Shown here piece by piece: positions 16,961 through 25,443 of a stretch of 32,502 nt of DNA. Source of the stretch: DAXETY01 sp051155755 (lineage in GTDB: Bacteria; Desulfobacterota; Desulfobacteria; Desulfobacterales; SG8-13). The stretch lies in the NCBI GenBank assembly GCA_051155755.1, contig DAXETY010000132.1, positions 1 through 32,502 of the forward strand, written 5' to 3'. How positions within the stretch are numbered: position 1 is the stretch's first letter; each line of letters begins with the position of its first letter. The notes under the pieces were generated by a model. It worked only from the letters and a program-made list of their open reading frames with translations. It did no database searches and had not been told where the DNA came from. The translations under genes and the position numbers were made by a program.

Positions 16961-18307
16961 TTACCACCCCCGGGGGGTTCCGGCAAGAGGCGGCCGACTG
17001 GATTCGTTGTGCTGCGATTGTCCGCCGGAATCCCGCCGCGCTTGAAAAGCGTTCACCGCACCATAGGCAGTGGCAATGGCCAGACCGGCGCCGCATTTCA
17101 TCCGCATCCAGTCGGCATGCGCCAGGATGGAGCCGGCCGCATACAGGTGCTGAAAAGCCGGACGGTCGTCGGCTTGCCGCGGTCGAAATCCATTGTCGAT
17201 CTCCACCCCGGCCCGGTTGGCCCGGTGACCGCGCCGGTCGAGAAACTCCGGCCGGTGCCAATCGCGGCGGTTTGGAGGCTGCGTCACGGGCAGGTCGAAG
17301 ATGGTTTCATGGATTTTTTTGCGGTCGGCCCGCAGCCCCTGACCGATGAATCGACCGCTGGCCAGCACCGTGGCCCGTGCCCGGATCCAGCGGATTTCGT
17401 CACCGCATGCCAACCGGTACGTCAGCGATGTTGCATCGGCTGATTTTACCGCCGTCACCTTGCTCTGGTAAAAGGTGCGCACGCCCAGCTCCGGCAGCGC
17501 ACGTTCGAAGGTGTATTTCAGTCTCAGTCCGGTGACGGCCGGCGGCAGGGTGGGGATTTCGAAAACCGGACGGCCGATGCGCTTTTCGAGATCGGCAACG
17601 ACCTCGGCTGTACGGGTAAGTCCGCATACCGCCGGAAAACCCACGACCGCGGCGTCTTCGAGCAGCGGGCGCACTGCGGCGGCCAGTTCCTTGCGCGAAG
17701 AGGGAAGTTCCAGATACTGGGCCATGCGCTCGGGAAACAACTCGCCGGTAAGACCCGGGAAAGGCACCCGAGCGGAGCGCAGCCCCGGCCAGCGGTTTTG
17801 CAGTACCGACCGGATCTGCCGGGCGCTGAAGCCCTTGAGCCCTGTAAAGTCCACCAGCAGACAGTCGGCCTTGCGCTGCCAGGCGAGAACACCCGGCCAC
17901 ATGCTCTGCGGGACCGCGTAGGTGCGTTTGACCGTCCCCGCCGGCGTGACCACGTCCACGTTGCGGTTGCGGTAGCAGCGGTAGGAAAGCCCGAAGACTG
18001 CCAGAAAGTCGATGAATTCCTTCAGGGCGCACCGAATGGTTTCATTGCTCAAACGGGCATATGGGTGCTCGGGGGCGGATCGGCGGACGGCATCCAGCGC
18101 AGACCAGGGGTTGCGCCACAACCGACCCCGTTCGATCGGGTGCACACCGATAAGATCCAGCAAACCGCTGGCGTAGATGATCTCCCCGGGAATCCCGACC
18201 TGCACGACGTCGACACCGCGGTTGGCGGCAAAAAGCGCGGCCGCCATGCCGGCCATGCCGGCACCGATGACCAGCAATTCACATTCGATGTCATTCGTCG
18301 ACCGCAT
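16961..18307 (-). CDS. glpB: anaerobic glycerol-3-phosphate dehydrogenase subunit B
   Basis: A 448-residue flavoprotein subunit that relays electrons from GlpA. The N-terminal dinucleotide fold is ELLVIGAGMAGMAAALFAAN (residues 9-28). The C-terminal segment LYAAGSILAHADWMRMKCGAG matches the closing FAD-site region of GlpB proteins. In E. coli GlpB passes electrons to the membrane anchor GlpC, which is not encoded here. The start at 18307 overlaps glpA by 17 bases; an ATG at 18340 is an alternative. Just before the stop is a self-complementary C5G6 run (16965-16977) that still encodes protein. Confidence 0.91.
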   Translation of the reverse strand: MRSTNDIECELLVIGAGMAGMAAALFAANRGVDVVQVGIPGEIIYASGLLDLIGVHPIERGRLWRNPWSALDAVRRSAPEHPYARLSNETIRCALKEFIDFLAVFGLSYRCYRNRNVDVVTPAGTVKRTYAVPQSMWPGVLAWQRKADCLLVDFTGLKGFSARQIRSVLQNRWPGLRSARVPFPGLTGELFPERMAQYLELPSSRKELAAAVRPLLEDAAVVGFPAVCGLTRTAEVVADLEKRIGRPVFEIPTLPPAVTGLRLKYTFERALPELGVRTFYQSKVTAVKSADATSLTYRLACGDEIRWIRARATVLASGRFIGQGLRADRKKIHETIFDLPVTQPPNRRDWHRPEFLDRRGHRANRAGVEIDNGFRPRQADDRPAFQHLYAAGSILAHADWMRMKCGAGLAIATAYGAVNAFQARRDSGGQSQHNESSRPPLAGTPRGW

Positions 18308-19901
18308 TGGATTCCACCGGTTTTGTCCCGGACGCGGCATCCCGGGTTTCCCCGTCGGCCTCGAGTTCCAGCCCCAGAAAACCGCACTGCATGGCCTCCT
18401 GCAATTCCGCCTGAACGATGGATGCGCCCCACATCAGTGTCCGCTGTCCCCGCCAGCGCGAACCGATAAACGCCTTCATCTCGGCAATCCCTCGACGCGC
18501 ACTGAATTGCCTTTGGTCATACAGCGCCGCGGTAACGCGCGCCCCGCAAAAGGCACCCTGACAGGGCCCTTTGCCCAGCCGGCTTCGCAGTCCGATGGCT
18601 TTCAGCGAAAGCGGCAAGTGCTGTTTGCGGATGGATTGCAGGATGCGGTCCACCACGCTTTTGGGGATCATTTCGCACTCGCACAGCAGCAGATCGTCGG
18701 GATCTCGCTGCATGAACCAGTACCGCGGGATCCTCCCCGGTTCGGTCCAGCGCCCGTGATCGGATACCGGCAGGGGTTGCGTGCGCGTTCGGCACGGCTG
18801 CGAAACGCCCAGACGGCGGCAGACGAAGTCGGCGGCTTTTTCGGCCATGAGCCGGAAGGTGGTCAGCTTTCCACCCGTGATGGTGACCAAATTCTCGATC
18901 CCGTCCTCGCGATGGTCGATCAACGCGAAACCGCGGCTGACGCTGCGATCGTCGCCGGAAGGCCGGGATTCGATCAGCGGACGAATTCCGCAGTAAGCGC
19001 GGATGTAACGGATATTTTCCAGTTGCGGGATCATGGCCGTACCTTCGGCGATGATCCGATCGACCTCGGCCACACTGGGTCGATAGGACGCCAGGGAGGG
19101 GATGCGCACCGAGGTGGTCCCCAGAATCGACACCGTCCCGCCGGGGACCAGAATGTCGCCGTCGGCCGGCAGCCGCAGGCGGTTGATGACCCGACGGGCA
19201 ATCCGTTCCTGTGTAACCAGCAGGCTTCCCTTGGAATAGACCATCGGCAGCTGCAGTCCGCACAGCGCGGTGATATCCCCGGCCCAGGCGCCGCAGGCGC
19301 TGATGACCTGCTCGGCCGTGACCGCAGATTTTCGGCCGGATCGGGTATCTTCCAGATGCACCCTGCGGATGCGACCGTTGCGGCAATCAAATCCGACCAC
19401 CTGCCGGTGGGGCAAAAACACCGCGCCGAATTCCTGCGCGTGAGCGATGTTTTCGATGGAAAGTTTGAACGGATCGACCGAAGCGTCGTTGACCCGGTAG
19501 GCGGCAATCACGTTCGGGGACAGGGCCGGTTCGATTTCCCGGGCCTCGGACGGCACCAGTCCTTCGACCGGTATCTCCTGCCGGGTACACAAGGCGGAGA
19601 AATCGGCCACGTAATTTTCATCGTCGCCCTTTACGGCGACGAACAGCCCACCGGAGTCTTCGATGCAATGGGCCGCAAGACGCTTGAGCAGGCGGTTTTC
19701 CCGCTGGCACTCCCGGGCCGAGGAGGGGTCGGAGACGATGTAGCGGGCCCCGGAATGCAGCAGGCCGTGGTTGCCCCCCGAGGCACCGGTGTTGAGATCG
19801 CGGCGCTCTGCCAGGATGCATTCGACGCCCCGCAGGGCCAGGTCCCGCGCAATCCCGGTCCCGGTAACCCCTCCGCCGATAATCAGCACCTGGGTGTTCA
19901 A
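18291..19901 (-). CDS. glpA: anaerobic glycerol-3-phosphate dehydrogenase subunit A
   Basis: A 536-residue catalytic subunit oxidising glycerol-3-phosphate to dihydroxyacetone phosphate. It has the FAD motif VLIIGGGVTGTGIARDLALRG near residue 5, ASGGNHGLLHSGARYIV and the later ITGGKLTTFRLMAEKAADFV. The C-terminal BFD-like [2Fe-2S] domain has CECEMIPK and GPCQGAFC. Length agrees with E. coli GlpA (about 540). The start is a TTG at 19901, chosen because AGGAGG sits six bases upstream and the protein then begins right at the FAD fold. It is the first gene of the minus-strand operon, divergent from glpR. Confidence 0.94.
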   Translation of the reverse strand: MNTQVLIIGGGVTGTGIARDLALRGVECILAERRDLNTGASGGNHGLLHSGARYIVSDPSSARECQRENRLLKRLAAHCIEDSGGLFVAVKGDDENYVADFSALCTRQEIPVEGLVPSEAREIEPALSPNVIAAYRVNDASVDPFKLSIENIAHAQEFGAVFLPHRQVVGFDCRNGRIRRVHLEDTRSGRKSAVTAEQVISACGAWAGDITALCGLQLPMVYSKGSLLVTQERIARRVINRLRLPADGDILVPGGTVSILGTTSVRIPSLASYRPSVAEVDRIIAEGTAMIPQLENIRYIRAYCGIRPLIESRPSGDDRSVSRGFALIDHREDGIENLVTITGGKLTTFRLMAEKAADFVCRRLGVSQPCRTRTQPLPVSDHGRWTEPGRIPRYWFMQRDPDDLLLCECEMIPKSVVDRILQSIRKQHLPLSLKAIGLRSRLGKGPCQGAFCGARVTAALYDQRQFSARRGIAEMKAFIGSRWRGQRTLMWGASIVQAELQEAMQCGFLGLELEADGETRDAASGTKPVESNAVDE

Positions 19902-19907
19902 GACTGC

Positions 19908-19913
19908 CCTCCT
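19908..19913 (-). promoter_or_regulatory. Shine-Dalgarno site fixing the TTG start of glpA
   Basis: On the minus strand AGGAGG lies six bases before TTG 19901-19899. The frame stays open upstream to an ATG at 19988, but that region has no ribosome-binding site and adds residues before the FAD fold. Confidence 0.8.
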
Positions 19914-20104
19914 GCGGGAACCATATTTTTCGCGCAATACGGCCCGGCCGTTCGGAAACCCGCCCACAGCCACGACCGTCTCCGGCAAGTGCAGCGCTTT
20001 TACGGAAAGGCGCTCTGCTTCGATCGTCCCCCGGCAATCGCTTCAATGTCCCGAGGACGCGTGACCGCGATAGCCTGCCGCGCTATTGGTCGACCGGGTC
20101 GATA

Positions 20105-20135
20105 TTCGAAAACAAACAACCAGGCTACGAAAATA
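20105..20135 (-). promoter_or_regulatory. two tandem GlpR-like half-sites upstream of glpA
   Basis: TTCGAAAACA (20105-20114) and TACGAAAATA (20126-20135) point the same way with starts 21 bases apart, two helical turns. The second matches all ten positions of the E. coli GlpR half-site consensus as I recall it (reverse of WATKYTCGWW); the first matches nine. They lie about 200 bases before the glpA start, where a promoter could be. Confidence 0.5.
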
Positions 20136-20169
20136 GCACTTGCAAAAAGAAAGTCGGATGATATGGTTT

Positions 20170-20197
20170 CCAACATTGCTGAATTTTCCAGTGTTGG
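20170..20197. promoter_or_regulatory. inverted repeat in the glpA-glpR intergenic region
   Basis: CCAACATTG (20170-20178) and CAGTGTTGG (20189-20197) form a 9-base inverted repeat with one mismatch and a 10-base spacer. Its sequence differs from the GlpR-like sites, so it may bind a second regulator or be chance. The surrounding 406-base gap (19902-20307) holds no gene. Confidence 0.35.
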
Positions 20198-20224
20198 CAG
20201 CGCATGCATCCAGCGCGGGAAAAT

Positions 20225-20252
20225 TTGACCCAAAAATTCTTTTCATTAAATA
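20225..20252 (+). promoter_or_regulatory. candidate sigma-70 promoter of glpR
   Basis: TTGACC (20225-20230) and TAAATA (20247-20252) are 16 bases apart in an AT-rich stretch. The -10 is poor (three of six bases). The GlpR-like palindrome follows directly, consistent with autoregulation. Confidence 0.4.
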
Positions 20253-20268
20253 ACATTGTTGTCAATAA

Positions 20269-20288
20269 ATTTTTCGATTTCGAAAACA
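20269..20288. promoter_or_regulatory. candidate GlpR operator in front of glpR
   Basis: The two abutting 10-base half-sites ATTTTTCGAT and TTCGAAAACA form a palindrome with core TTTTCG-ATTT-CGAAAA. Each matches nine of ten positions of the E. coli GlpR half-site as I recall it. It sits between the likely promoter and the glpR ribosome-binding site (20291-20297), where binding would block transcription. Confidence 0.6.
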
Positions 20289-20307
20289 ATGGGAGGGTGC
20301 GGATCCT

Positions 20308-21183
20308 ATGCATCGGCAGCAACAACCGGCGGATTTCAGCGCCATGTCGCGCGATGAAATGGATTGTTCATCAGACCCCACGGAGACCTCCGGCAAAGCG
20401 GGGCCGGTCCAGCAGCGCCACGAGAGCATCGTCAAGCTGGTTCGTGAACAGGGCTATGTCACCATCGAATTTCTGGCGCGGCTGTTCGAGGTTACCCCGC
20501 AGACCATCCGTCGCGACATTAAGACCCTGCAGGATGAAGGCCGCCTGCGGCGCTATCACGGCGGTGCCGGTTTCGGACCCAGCACCGAGAACGTGGCCTA
20601 TTCGGAGCGCAAAGTCCTGTGTCTGAAAGAAAAGCAGGATATTGCCCGTTTGCTGGCGGAGCAGATCCCGGACAAATCCTCTCTGTTCATCAACATCGGA
20701 ACCACCACCGAAGAAGTGGCCCGGGCCCTGTTCGACCATCGCGGCCTGCGGGTGATCACCAACAACCTGAATGTGGCATCCATCCTGGCGCGCAACGACA
20801 ATTTCGAAGTCATTGTCACCGGCGGGCTGGTGCGGCCGCGGGACTTCGGCATCATCGGAGAGGCGACCATCGATTTTATCCGGCAGTTCAAGGTGGATTT
20901 CGGCATCATCGGCATCAGCGGGATCGATCTGGACGGAACCCTGCTCGATTTCGATTACCGCGAAGTCCGGGCAGCCCGAACCATCATCGACAATTCCCGC
21001 AGGATTTTTCTGGTCGCCGACCACACCAAAATCGGCCGCAATGCCATGGTCCGCCTGGCCAACATCGCCGAGATCGACTCGTTTTTCACCGACCGGGATC
21101 CACCGGCTTCCCTGCAGGAAATTATGGCCGCCAACGATGTAAAACTGCATATCGCATCAAACGGCAGAGATCGCAGTTCATAA
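20308..21183 (+). CDS. glpR: DeoR-family glycerol-3-phosphate regulon repressor
   Basis: A 291-residue DNA-binding repressor. The DeoR helix-turn-helix region covers about residues 38-90 (RHESIVKLVREQGYVTIEFL; TPQTIRRDIKTLQDEGRL), followed by a sugar-phosphate-binding domain with INIGTTTEEVARAL and DFGIIGISGID. GlpR proteins are induced by glycerol-3-phosphate. It is about 35 residues longer than E. coli GlpR at the N-terminus. The start at 20308 has GGGAGGG ten bases upstream; ATG 20344 or 20359 would give the more usual length. Its place between the divergent glp units, with matching operators, supports the name. Confidence 0.87.
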   Translation: MHRQQQPADFSAMSRDEMDCSSDPTETSGKAGPVQQRHESIVKLVREQGYVTIEFLARLFEVTPQTIRRDIKTLQDEGRLRRYHGGAGFGPSTENVAYSERKVLCLKEKQDIARLLAEQIPDKSSLFINIGTTTEEVARALFDHRGLRVITNNLNVASILARNDNFEVIVTGGLVRPRDFGIIGEATIDFIRQFKVDFGIIGISGIDLDGTLLDFDYREVRAARTIIDNSRRIFLVADHTKIGRNAMVRLANIAEIDSFFTDRDPPASLQEIMAANDVKLHIASNGRDRSS

Positions 21184-21210
21184 TGTTTCACAAATCAACT
21201 TCAATTTATC

Positions 21211-21230
21211 AATTTTCACTTGCGAAAATT
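21211..21230. promoter_or_regulatory. candidate GlpR operator in front of glpSTPQUV
   Basis: AATTTTC-ACTTGC-GAAAATT (21211-21230) is a 20-base palindrome with perfect 7-base arms. The right half matches nine of ten and the left half eight of ten positions of the E. coli GlpR half-site as I recall it. It lies 27 bases after the glpR stop. The remaining gap to glpS at 21438 holds an imperfect hairpin (AGGCA 21252-21256 with TGCCT 21268-21272) and no gene. Confidence 0.6.
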
Positions 21231-21437
21231 CATTGGCGATGATACGGCAGCAGGCATTGGTTCGTATTGCCTTCCGTCAACACTGAAAATTCTACATCAA
21301 CTACGGCTCCGGGGCGACGCACAGAAAGCGGAATTTCAACCGCCGGCCTAGAATGAAGAAGCATTTCGTACTTCCCGGTGGCGGCGCGCGAGCAGCGAGC
21401 GATTTGGGGGCAAGGATCATCGGCACGGAGGCCATCG

Positions 21438-22547
21438 ATGGGCCTGACGTTGGAGAATGTAGATAAAATCGTTGGCCGTGAAATCTATCTGAAAGATATT
21501 CATCTGGAAATTGAATCCGGCTCCAGAAACGTTCTCCTCGGACGCACGCTGGCCGGCAAGACCACCATGTTGCGGATTATGGCCGGTCTGGATCGTCCCA
21601 CCCGGGGACGGATCCTGCTGGACGGCCAGGACGTTACCGGCGTTTCGGTTCGCAAGCGCAGCGTTGCCATGGTGTATCAGCAGTTCATCAACTACCCCTC
21701 TTTGTCCGTCTACGACAACATCGCCTCACCGTTGAAACTCGGTGGAATGAACCGCAGCGAAATCGACCGGCGCGTGCACAGTACGGCCAAAATTCTCCAC
21801 ATCGAAGATTTACTCCCCCGCATACCGTCGGAGCTTTCCGGTGGACAGCAACAGCGCACCGCCATCGCCCGGGCGCTGGTGAAAGAAGCCCAGTTGCTGC
21901 TGCTGGATGAACCGCTGGTGAACCTGGACTACAAACTGCGCGAAGAAATGCGGGAGGAACTCCAGGAAATTTTTGACAAGCGGCAGGCCATGGTTGTGTA
22001 CACGACCACCGAGCCCGGTGAAGCCCTGATGCTAGGCGGCAACATCGTGGTTCTCGATGAAGGGCGGATTCTGCAAACCGGGCCGACCGCCGAGGTCTAC
22101 CACAACCCGGCGACGATCCGAGTCGCCGAGGTCTTCAGCGATCCACCGATCAATTTTCTGGACGGCACTGTGCAGGACGGCGCCGCTCGTTTGGGCCGGG
22201 ACATTCGGCTGCCGCTGTCCGGTCACCTCTGCAAACTGTCTTCCGGAGCCTACCGCTTCGGCGTTCGCTCCAACCACCTGTTTCTGAACCGATCCTTCGG
22301 CGATGACATCGAATTTCACGCGACCGTCGAACTTTCCGAGATCAATGGGTCGGAGACATTTGTACACGTCAATCAAGGCGGAACGCCGCTGGTGGTTCAG
22401 GAGGTCGGAATTCACACCCGTAAAATCGGCAGCAAAATCGTTCTTTACGTGAACCCGGCCAATATTTTCGTCTACGACGAACACGGCTGCCTGGTGGCAT
22501 CCCCGGGGCGGGGCGAAGCCCACAGAGCGTATTGTCCGAGCGCATGA
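21438..22547 (+). CDS. glpS: glycerol ABC importer ATPase GlpS
   Basis: A 369-residue ATP-binding subunit of a CUT1-like importer with a C-terminal TOBE/OB region. Walker A is GRTLAGKTT (about residues 36-44), the signature is canonical LSGGQQQR, and Walker B is LLLLDEPLVNLD. The switch histidine of the H-loop is replaced by Thr (VVYTTTEPGEAL). That variant and the unusual Walker A are what I associate with GlpS. The start at 21438 follows GGAGG by six bases; the frame extends upstream to a GTG at 21378 without support. It should pair with GlpT as a heterodimer under the GlpPQ permease. Confidence 0.92.
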   Translation: MGLTLENVDKIVGREIYLKDIHLEIESGSRNVLLGRTLAGKTTMLRIMAGLDRPTRGRILLDGQDVTGVSVRKRSVAMVYQQFINYPSLSVYDNIASPLKLGGMNRSEIDRRVHSTAKILHIEDLLPRIPSELSGGQQQRTAIARALVKEAQLLLLDEPLVNLDYKLREEMREELQEIFDKRQAMVVYTTTEPGEALMLGGNIVVLDEGRILQTGPTAEVYHNPATIRVAEVFSDPPINFLDGTVQDGAARLGRDIRLPLSGHLCKLSSGAYRFGVRSNHLFLNRSFGDDIEFHATVELSEINGSETFVHVNQGGTPLVVQEVGIHTRKIGSKIVLYVNPANIFVYDEHGCLVASPGRGEAHRAYCPSA

Positions 22548-22671
22548 GTCGGCGACCGATCGCCTTTTAGATCCCGGATTCGTCGACCTGAGAAGGCAGC
22601 CTGCCCGAAGTTTGGACTTGGTTCCGGGTGCAGCGCATCTGCGTTTCAGGCCGGCATAACAGGAGATCGAG

Positions 22672-23766
22672 ATGGCCCGCATCGAACTTCGAGAGGTGGC
22701 CCACAGCTATCTCGCCAACCCAGAATCCGAAACGGATTATGCGCTCAAGCGCATCCACAACGTGTGGCAGGATGGCGGTGCCTACGCGCTGCTGGGCCCT
22801 TCCGGTTGCGGCAAAACCACGCTGCTCAACATTATCTCCGGACTGCTGGTGCCCAGCAAGGGCCAGGTGCTGTACAACGGCAACGAGGTGACCTCCCTGC
22901 CGCCCGAAAAACGCAACATCGCCCAAGTGTTCCAGTTTCCGGTGCTGTACGACACCATGAGCGTTTACGAGAATCTGGCCTTCCCGCTGAAAAATCGCCG
23001 CTTCGATCACCAATACATTCGCAACCGAGTCCGGCAGGTGGCCGAAATCCTGGATCTGGACAACGTGATGCACAAGAAAGCCGCCGGGCTGAGTGCGGAT
23101 GCCAAGCAGAAAATATCCCTCGGTCGCGGCCTGGTGCGGGAAGATGTGGCGGCAATCCTGTTCGACGAACCGCTCACGGTGATCGACCCGCATCTGAAGT
23201 GGCAGCTGCGGCGGAAATTGAAAGAAATCCACGAACAACTCCAACTCACCCTGATCTATGTCACCCACGACCAGGTCGAAGCCTTAACCTTTGCCGACCA
23301 GGTGCTGGTGATGTACGAGGGGCAAATCGTTCAAATCGGCACGCCGCAGGATCTGTTCGAAAACCCCAGCCACCGGTTCGTCGGCTATTTTATCGGCAGT
23401 CCCGGGATGAATTTTCTGCCCTGCCGGTTGGAAGGAAATTTCGCACGGGTAAACGGCGCCGCCATTCGCCTGAGCGAGGATATGGCGGCACTGGCACGCA
23501 AGGCAACCGGGGAACTGGAGATCGGCATCCGTCCCATGTACCTGCAACTGCACACCGAACCGGTCGACGATGGGGTCGCGGCAAAAATAAAGGGCGTCGA
23601 GGACCAGGGAAGTTTCAAGATCGTCACCGTAATGCTGGCCGGCCATACTGTCCGGGTCCGAATCCCGGAAGGCAGTCCCGCACCCGCCGAGGAGGCCTGG
23701 CTGCACTTCCCGCCGCGATGGACCCGGTTATATGCGGACGGACGGCTGGTCAGAAGGCAGGATTGA
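22672..23766 (+). CDS. glpT: glycerol ABC importer ATPase GlpT
   Basis: A 364-residue ATP-binding subunit, partner of GlpS. Walker A is GPSGCGKTT (near residue 42), Walker B is AAILFDEPLTVID, and the H-loop VTHDQVEAL keeps its histidine. The signature is degenerate (LSADAKQKISLGR in place of LSGGQ), complementary to GlpS, which has a good signature but no H-loop His. A regulatory C-terminal domain follows. AGGAGAT precedes the ATG. This GlpT is not the unrelated E. coli glycerol-3-phosphate antiporter of the same name. Confidence 0.92.
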   Translation: MARIELREVAHSYLANPESETDYALKRIHNVWQDGGAYALLGPSGCGKTTLLNIISGLLVPSKGQVLYNGNEVTSLPPEKRNIAQVFQFPVLYDTMSVYENLAFPLKNRRFDHQYIRNRVRQVAEILDLDNVMHKKAAGLSADAKQKISLGRGLVREDVAAILFDEPLTVIDPHLKWQLRRKLKEIHEQLQLTLIYVTHDQVEALTFADQVLVMYEGQIVQIGTPQDLFENPSHRFVGYFIGSPGMNFLPCRLEGNFARVNGAAIRLSEDMAALARKATGELEIGIRPMYLQLHTEPVDDGVAAKIKGVEDQGSFKIVTVMLAGHTVRVRIPEGSPAPAEEAWLHFPPRWTRLYADGRLVRRQD

Positions 23767-23770
23767 CGCA

Positions 23771-24643
23771 ATGGACAAGTGGGAAGACAACAGAGCCTGG
23801 CTACTGATTCTACCGGTATTGATCATTGTGGCCTTCAGCGCCATCATTCCCCTGATGACCGTGGTCAACTATTCGGTGCAGGACATTTTCGGCCCCGGAC
23901 AGCGGTACTTTGTCGGCACCGAATGGTTCGAAGAGGTCCTGCACGACTATCGCCTGCACGACGCGCTTTGGCGCCAGTTCCTGTTCTCCGGACTGGTGCT
24001 GCTGATCGAGATCCCGCTCGGCATTTTCATCGCGCTGATGATGCCCAAGCGCGGCTGGGGGGTGTCGGCCAGCCTGGTGACCCTGGCCCTGCCCCTGCTC
24101 ATTCCCTGGAACGTGATCGGTACGATCTGGATTGTCTTCACCCGGCCCGACATCGGGCTGTTCGGAGCGGCGATCAATTCGCTGGGCATCGAATTCGATC
24201 ATACGGCTGCACCGCTGGATGCCTGGATCACCGTGATGCTCATGGAGGTGTGGCACTGGACGCCGCTGGTGGCGCTGCTGGCCTACGCGGGGCTGCGAGC
24301 GATTCCGGAAGCCTACTACCAGGCCGCCAGGATCGACGGGGCCACGGCCTGGTCGATCTTTCGCTACATTCAACTGCCCAAAATGCGGGGCGTGCTGACG
24401 ATCGCCGTACTGCTGCGATTCATGGACAGCTTCCTGATTTACGCTGAACCCTTCGTTCTGACCGGCGGCGGCCCCGGCAATTCGACCACCTTTCTGTCGA
24501 TCTACCTGGTGAAAATTGCCGTGGGACAATTCGATCTCGGCCCGGCGGCGGCGTTTTCACTGATCTATTTTCTGATCATCCTGCTGTTCAGCTACCTGTT
24601 TTTCCAGGCCCTGCAAAATGTCGGAACTGGAGAGAAGCGATGA
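23771..24643 (+). CDS. glpP: glycerol ABC importer permease GlpP
   Basis: A 290-residue inner-membrane permease with about six helices (first near residues 12-34, last near 258-280). The ATPase-contacting EAA loop is EAYYQAARIDGA (about residue 190). The start at 23771 lies four bases after the glpT stop; 13 further in-frame codons upstream lie inside glpT. The gene overlaps glpQ by ATGA. It belongs to the MalF-like sugar permease class and forms the translocation path with GlpQ. Confidence 0.92.
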   Translation: MDKWEDNRAWLLILPVLIIVAFSAIIPLMTVVNYSVQDIFGPGQRYFVGTEWFEEVLHDYRLHDALWRQFLFSGLVLLIEIPLGIFIALMMPKRGWGVSASLVTLALPLLIPWNVIGTIWIVFTRPDIGLFGAAINSLGIEFDHTAAPLDAWITVMLMEVWHWTPLVALLAYAGLRAIPEAYYQAARIDGATAWSIFRYIQLPKMRGVLTIAVLLRFMDSFLIYAEPFVLTGGGPGNSTTFLSIYLVKIAVGQFDLGPAAAFSLIYFLIILLFSYLFFQALQNVGTGEKR

Positions 24644-25443
24644 ACTCGCCCCTGAAAAGACTTGTGCTGCTGTTCTATTTTCTGCTGCTGCTGCTGCCGA
24701 TTTACTGGATGCTCAATATGTCGCTGCGGACCAACGCCGACATCCTGGGCGCGTTCTCCCTGTACCCCACCGATCCGACCTTTGCCAATTACATCAAAAT
24801 TTTTACGGAGGCGTCCTGGTATTCCGGATATGTGAATTCCATCATCTATGTCAGCATCAACACCTTGATTTCCCTGTTGACGGCCCTGCCGGCCGCTTAC
24901 GCGTTTTCCCGCTACCGGTTTATCGGTGACAAACACGTGTTTTTCTGGCTGTTGACCAATCGCATGGCGCCGCCGGCGGTGTTTCTGCTGCCATTTTTCC
25001 AGCTGTATTCGACCTTCAATCTGATCGACACGCACATCGCGGTGGCACTGGCCCACTGCCTGTTCAACGTGCCGCTGGCCGTGTGGATCCTGGAAGGGTT
25101 CATGTCCGGTGTACCACGGGAAATCGACGAAACGGCCTACCTGGACGGCTACAGTTTCCCGCGGTTTTTTGTCACCGTTTTTCTGCCGTTGATCCGAGCC
25201 GGCGTCGGGGTGACGGCGTTTTTTTGTTTCATGTTTTCCTGGGTGGAGTTGCTGCTGGCCCGAACCCTGACCACCACCAACGCCAAGCCGATCGCCGCCA
25301 CCATGACCCGCACGGTGAGCGCCACGGGCCTGGACTGGGGACTGCTTGCGGCCGCCGGAATTCTCACCATTGTTCCCGGGGCGCTGGTGATCTGGTTTGT
25401 GCGCAATCACCTGGCCAAGGGATTTGCGCTCGGACGGGTGTAA
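24640..25443 (+). CDS. glpQ: glycerol ABC importer permease GlpQ
   Basis: A 267-residue MalG-like permease with six predicted membrane helices, the first at about residues 6-25. The EAA-loop motif is EIDETAYLDGYSF (about residue 166). It begins inside the stop of glpP (ATGA), so the two permeases should be made in equal amounts. Length is typical. The name follows the glpSTPQUV scheme and does not refer to the glycerophosphodiesterase GlpQ of E. coli. Confidence 0.92.
   Translation: MNSPLKRLVLLFYFLLLLLPIYWMLNMSLRTNADILGAFSLYPTDPTFANYIKIFTEASWYSGYVNSIIYVSINTLISLLTALPAAYAFSRYRFIGDKHVFFWLLTNRMAPPAVFLLPFFQLYSTFNLIDTHIAVALAHCLFNVPLAVWILEGFMSGVPREIDETAYLDGYSFPRFFVTVFLPLIRAGVGVTAFFCFMFSWVELLLARTLTTTNAKPIAATMTRTVSATGLDWGLLAAAGILTIVPGALVIWFVRNHLAKGFALGRV

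Noticed and set aside
16965..16977. ACCCCCGGGGGGT run at the end of glpB as a phase-variable tract or terminator
   Set aside because: The runs are short, encode the normal end of GlpB, and no T-run follows on either strand.
18177..20228. 683-residue plus-strand frame opposite glpB and glpA
   Set aside because: The minus strand carries clear GlpB and GlpA; the plus-strand translation is Gly/Arg/Pro/His-rich without domains.
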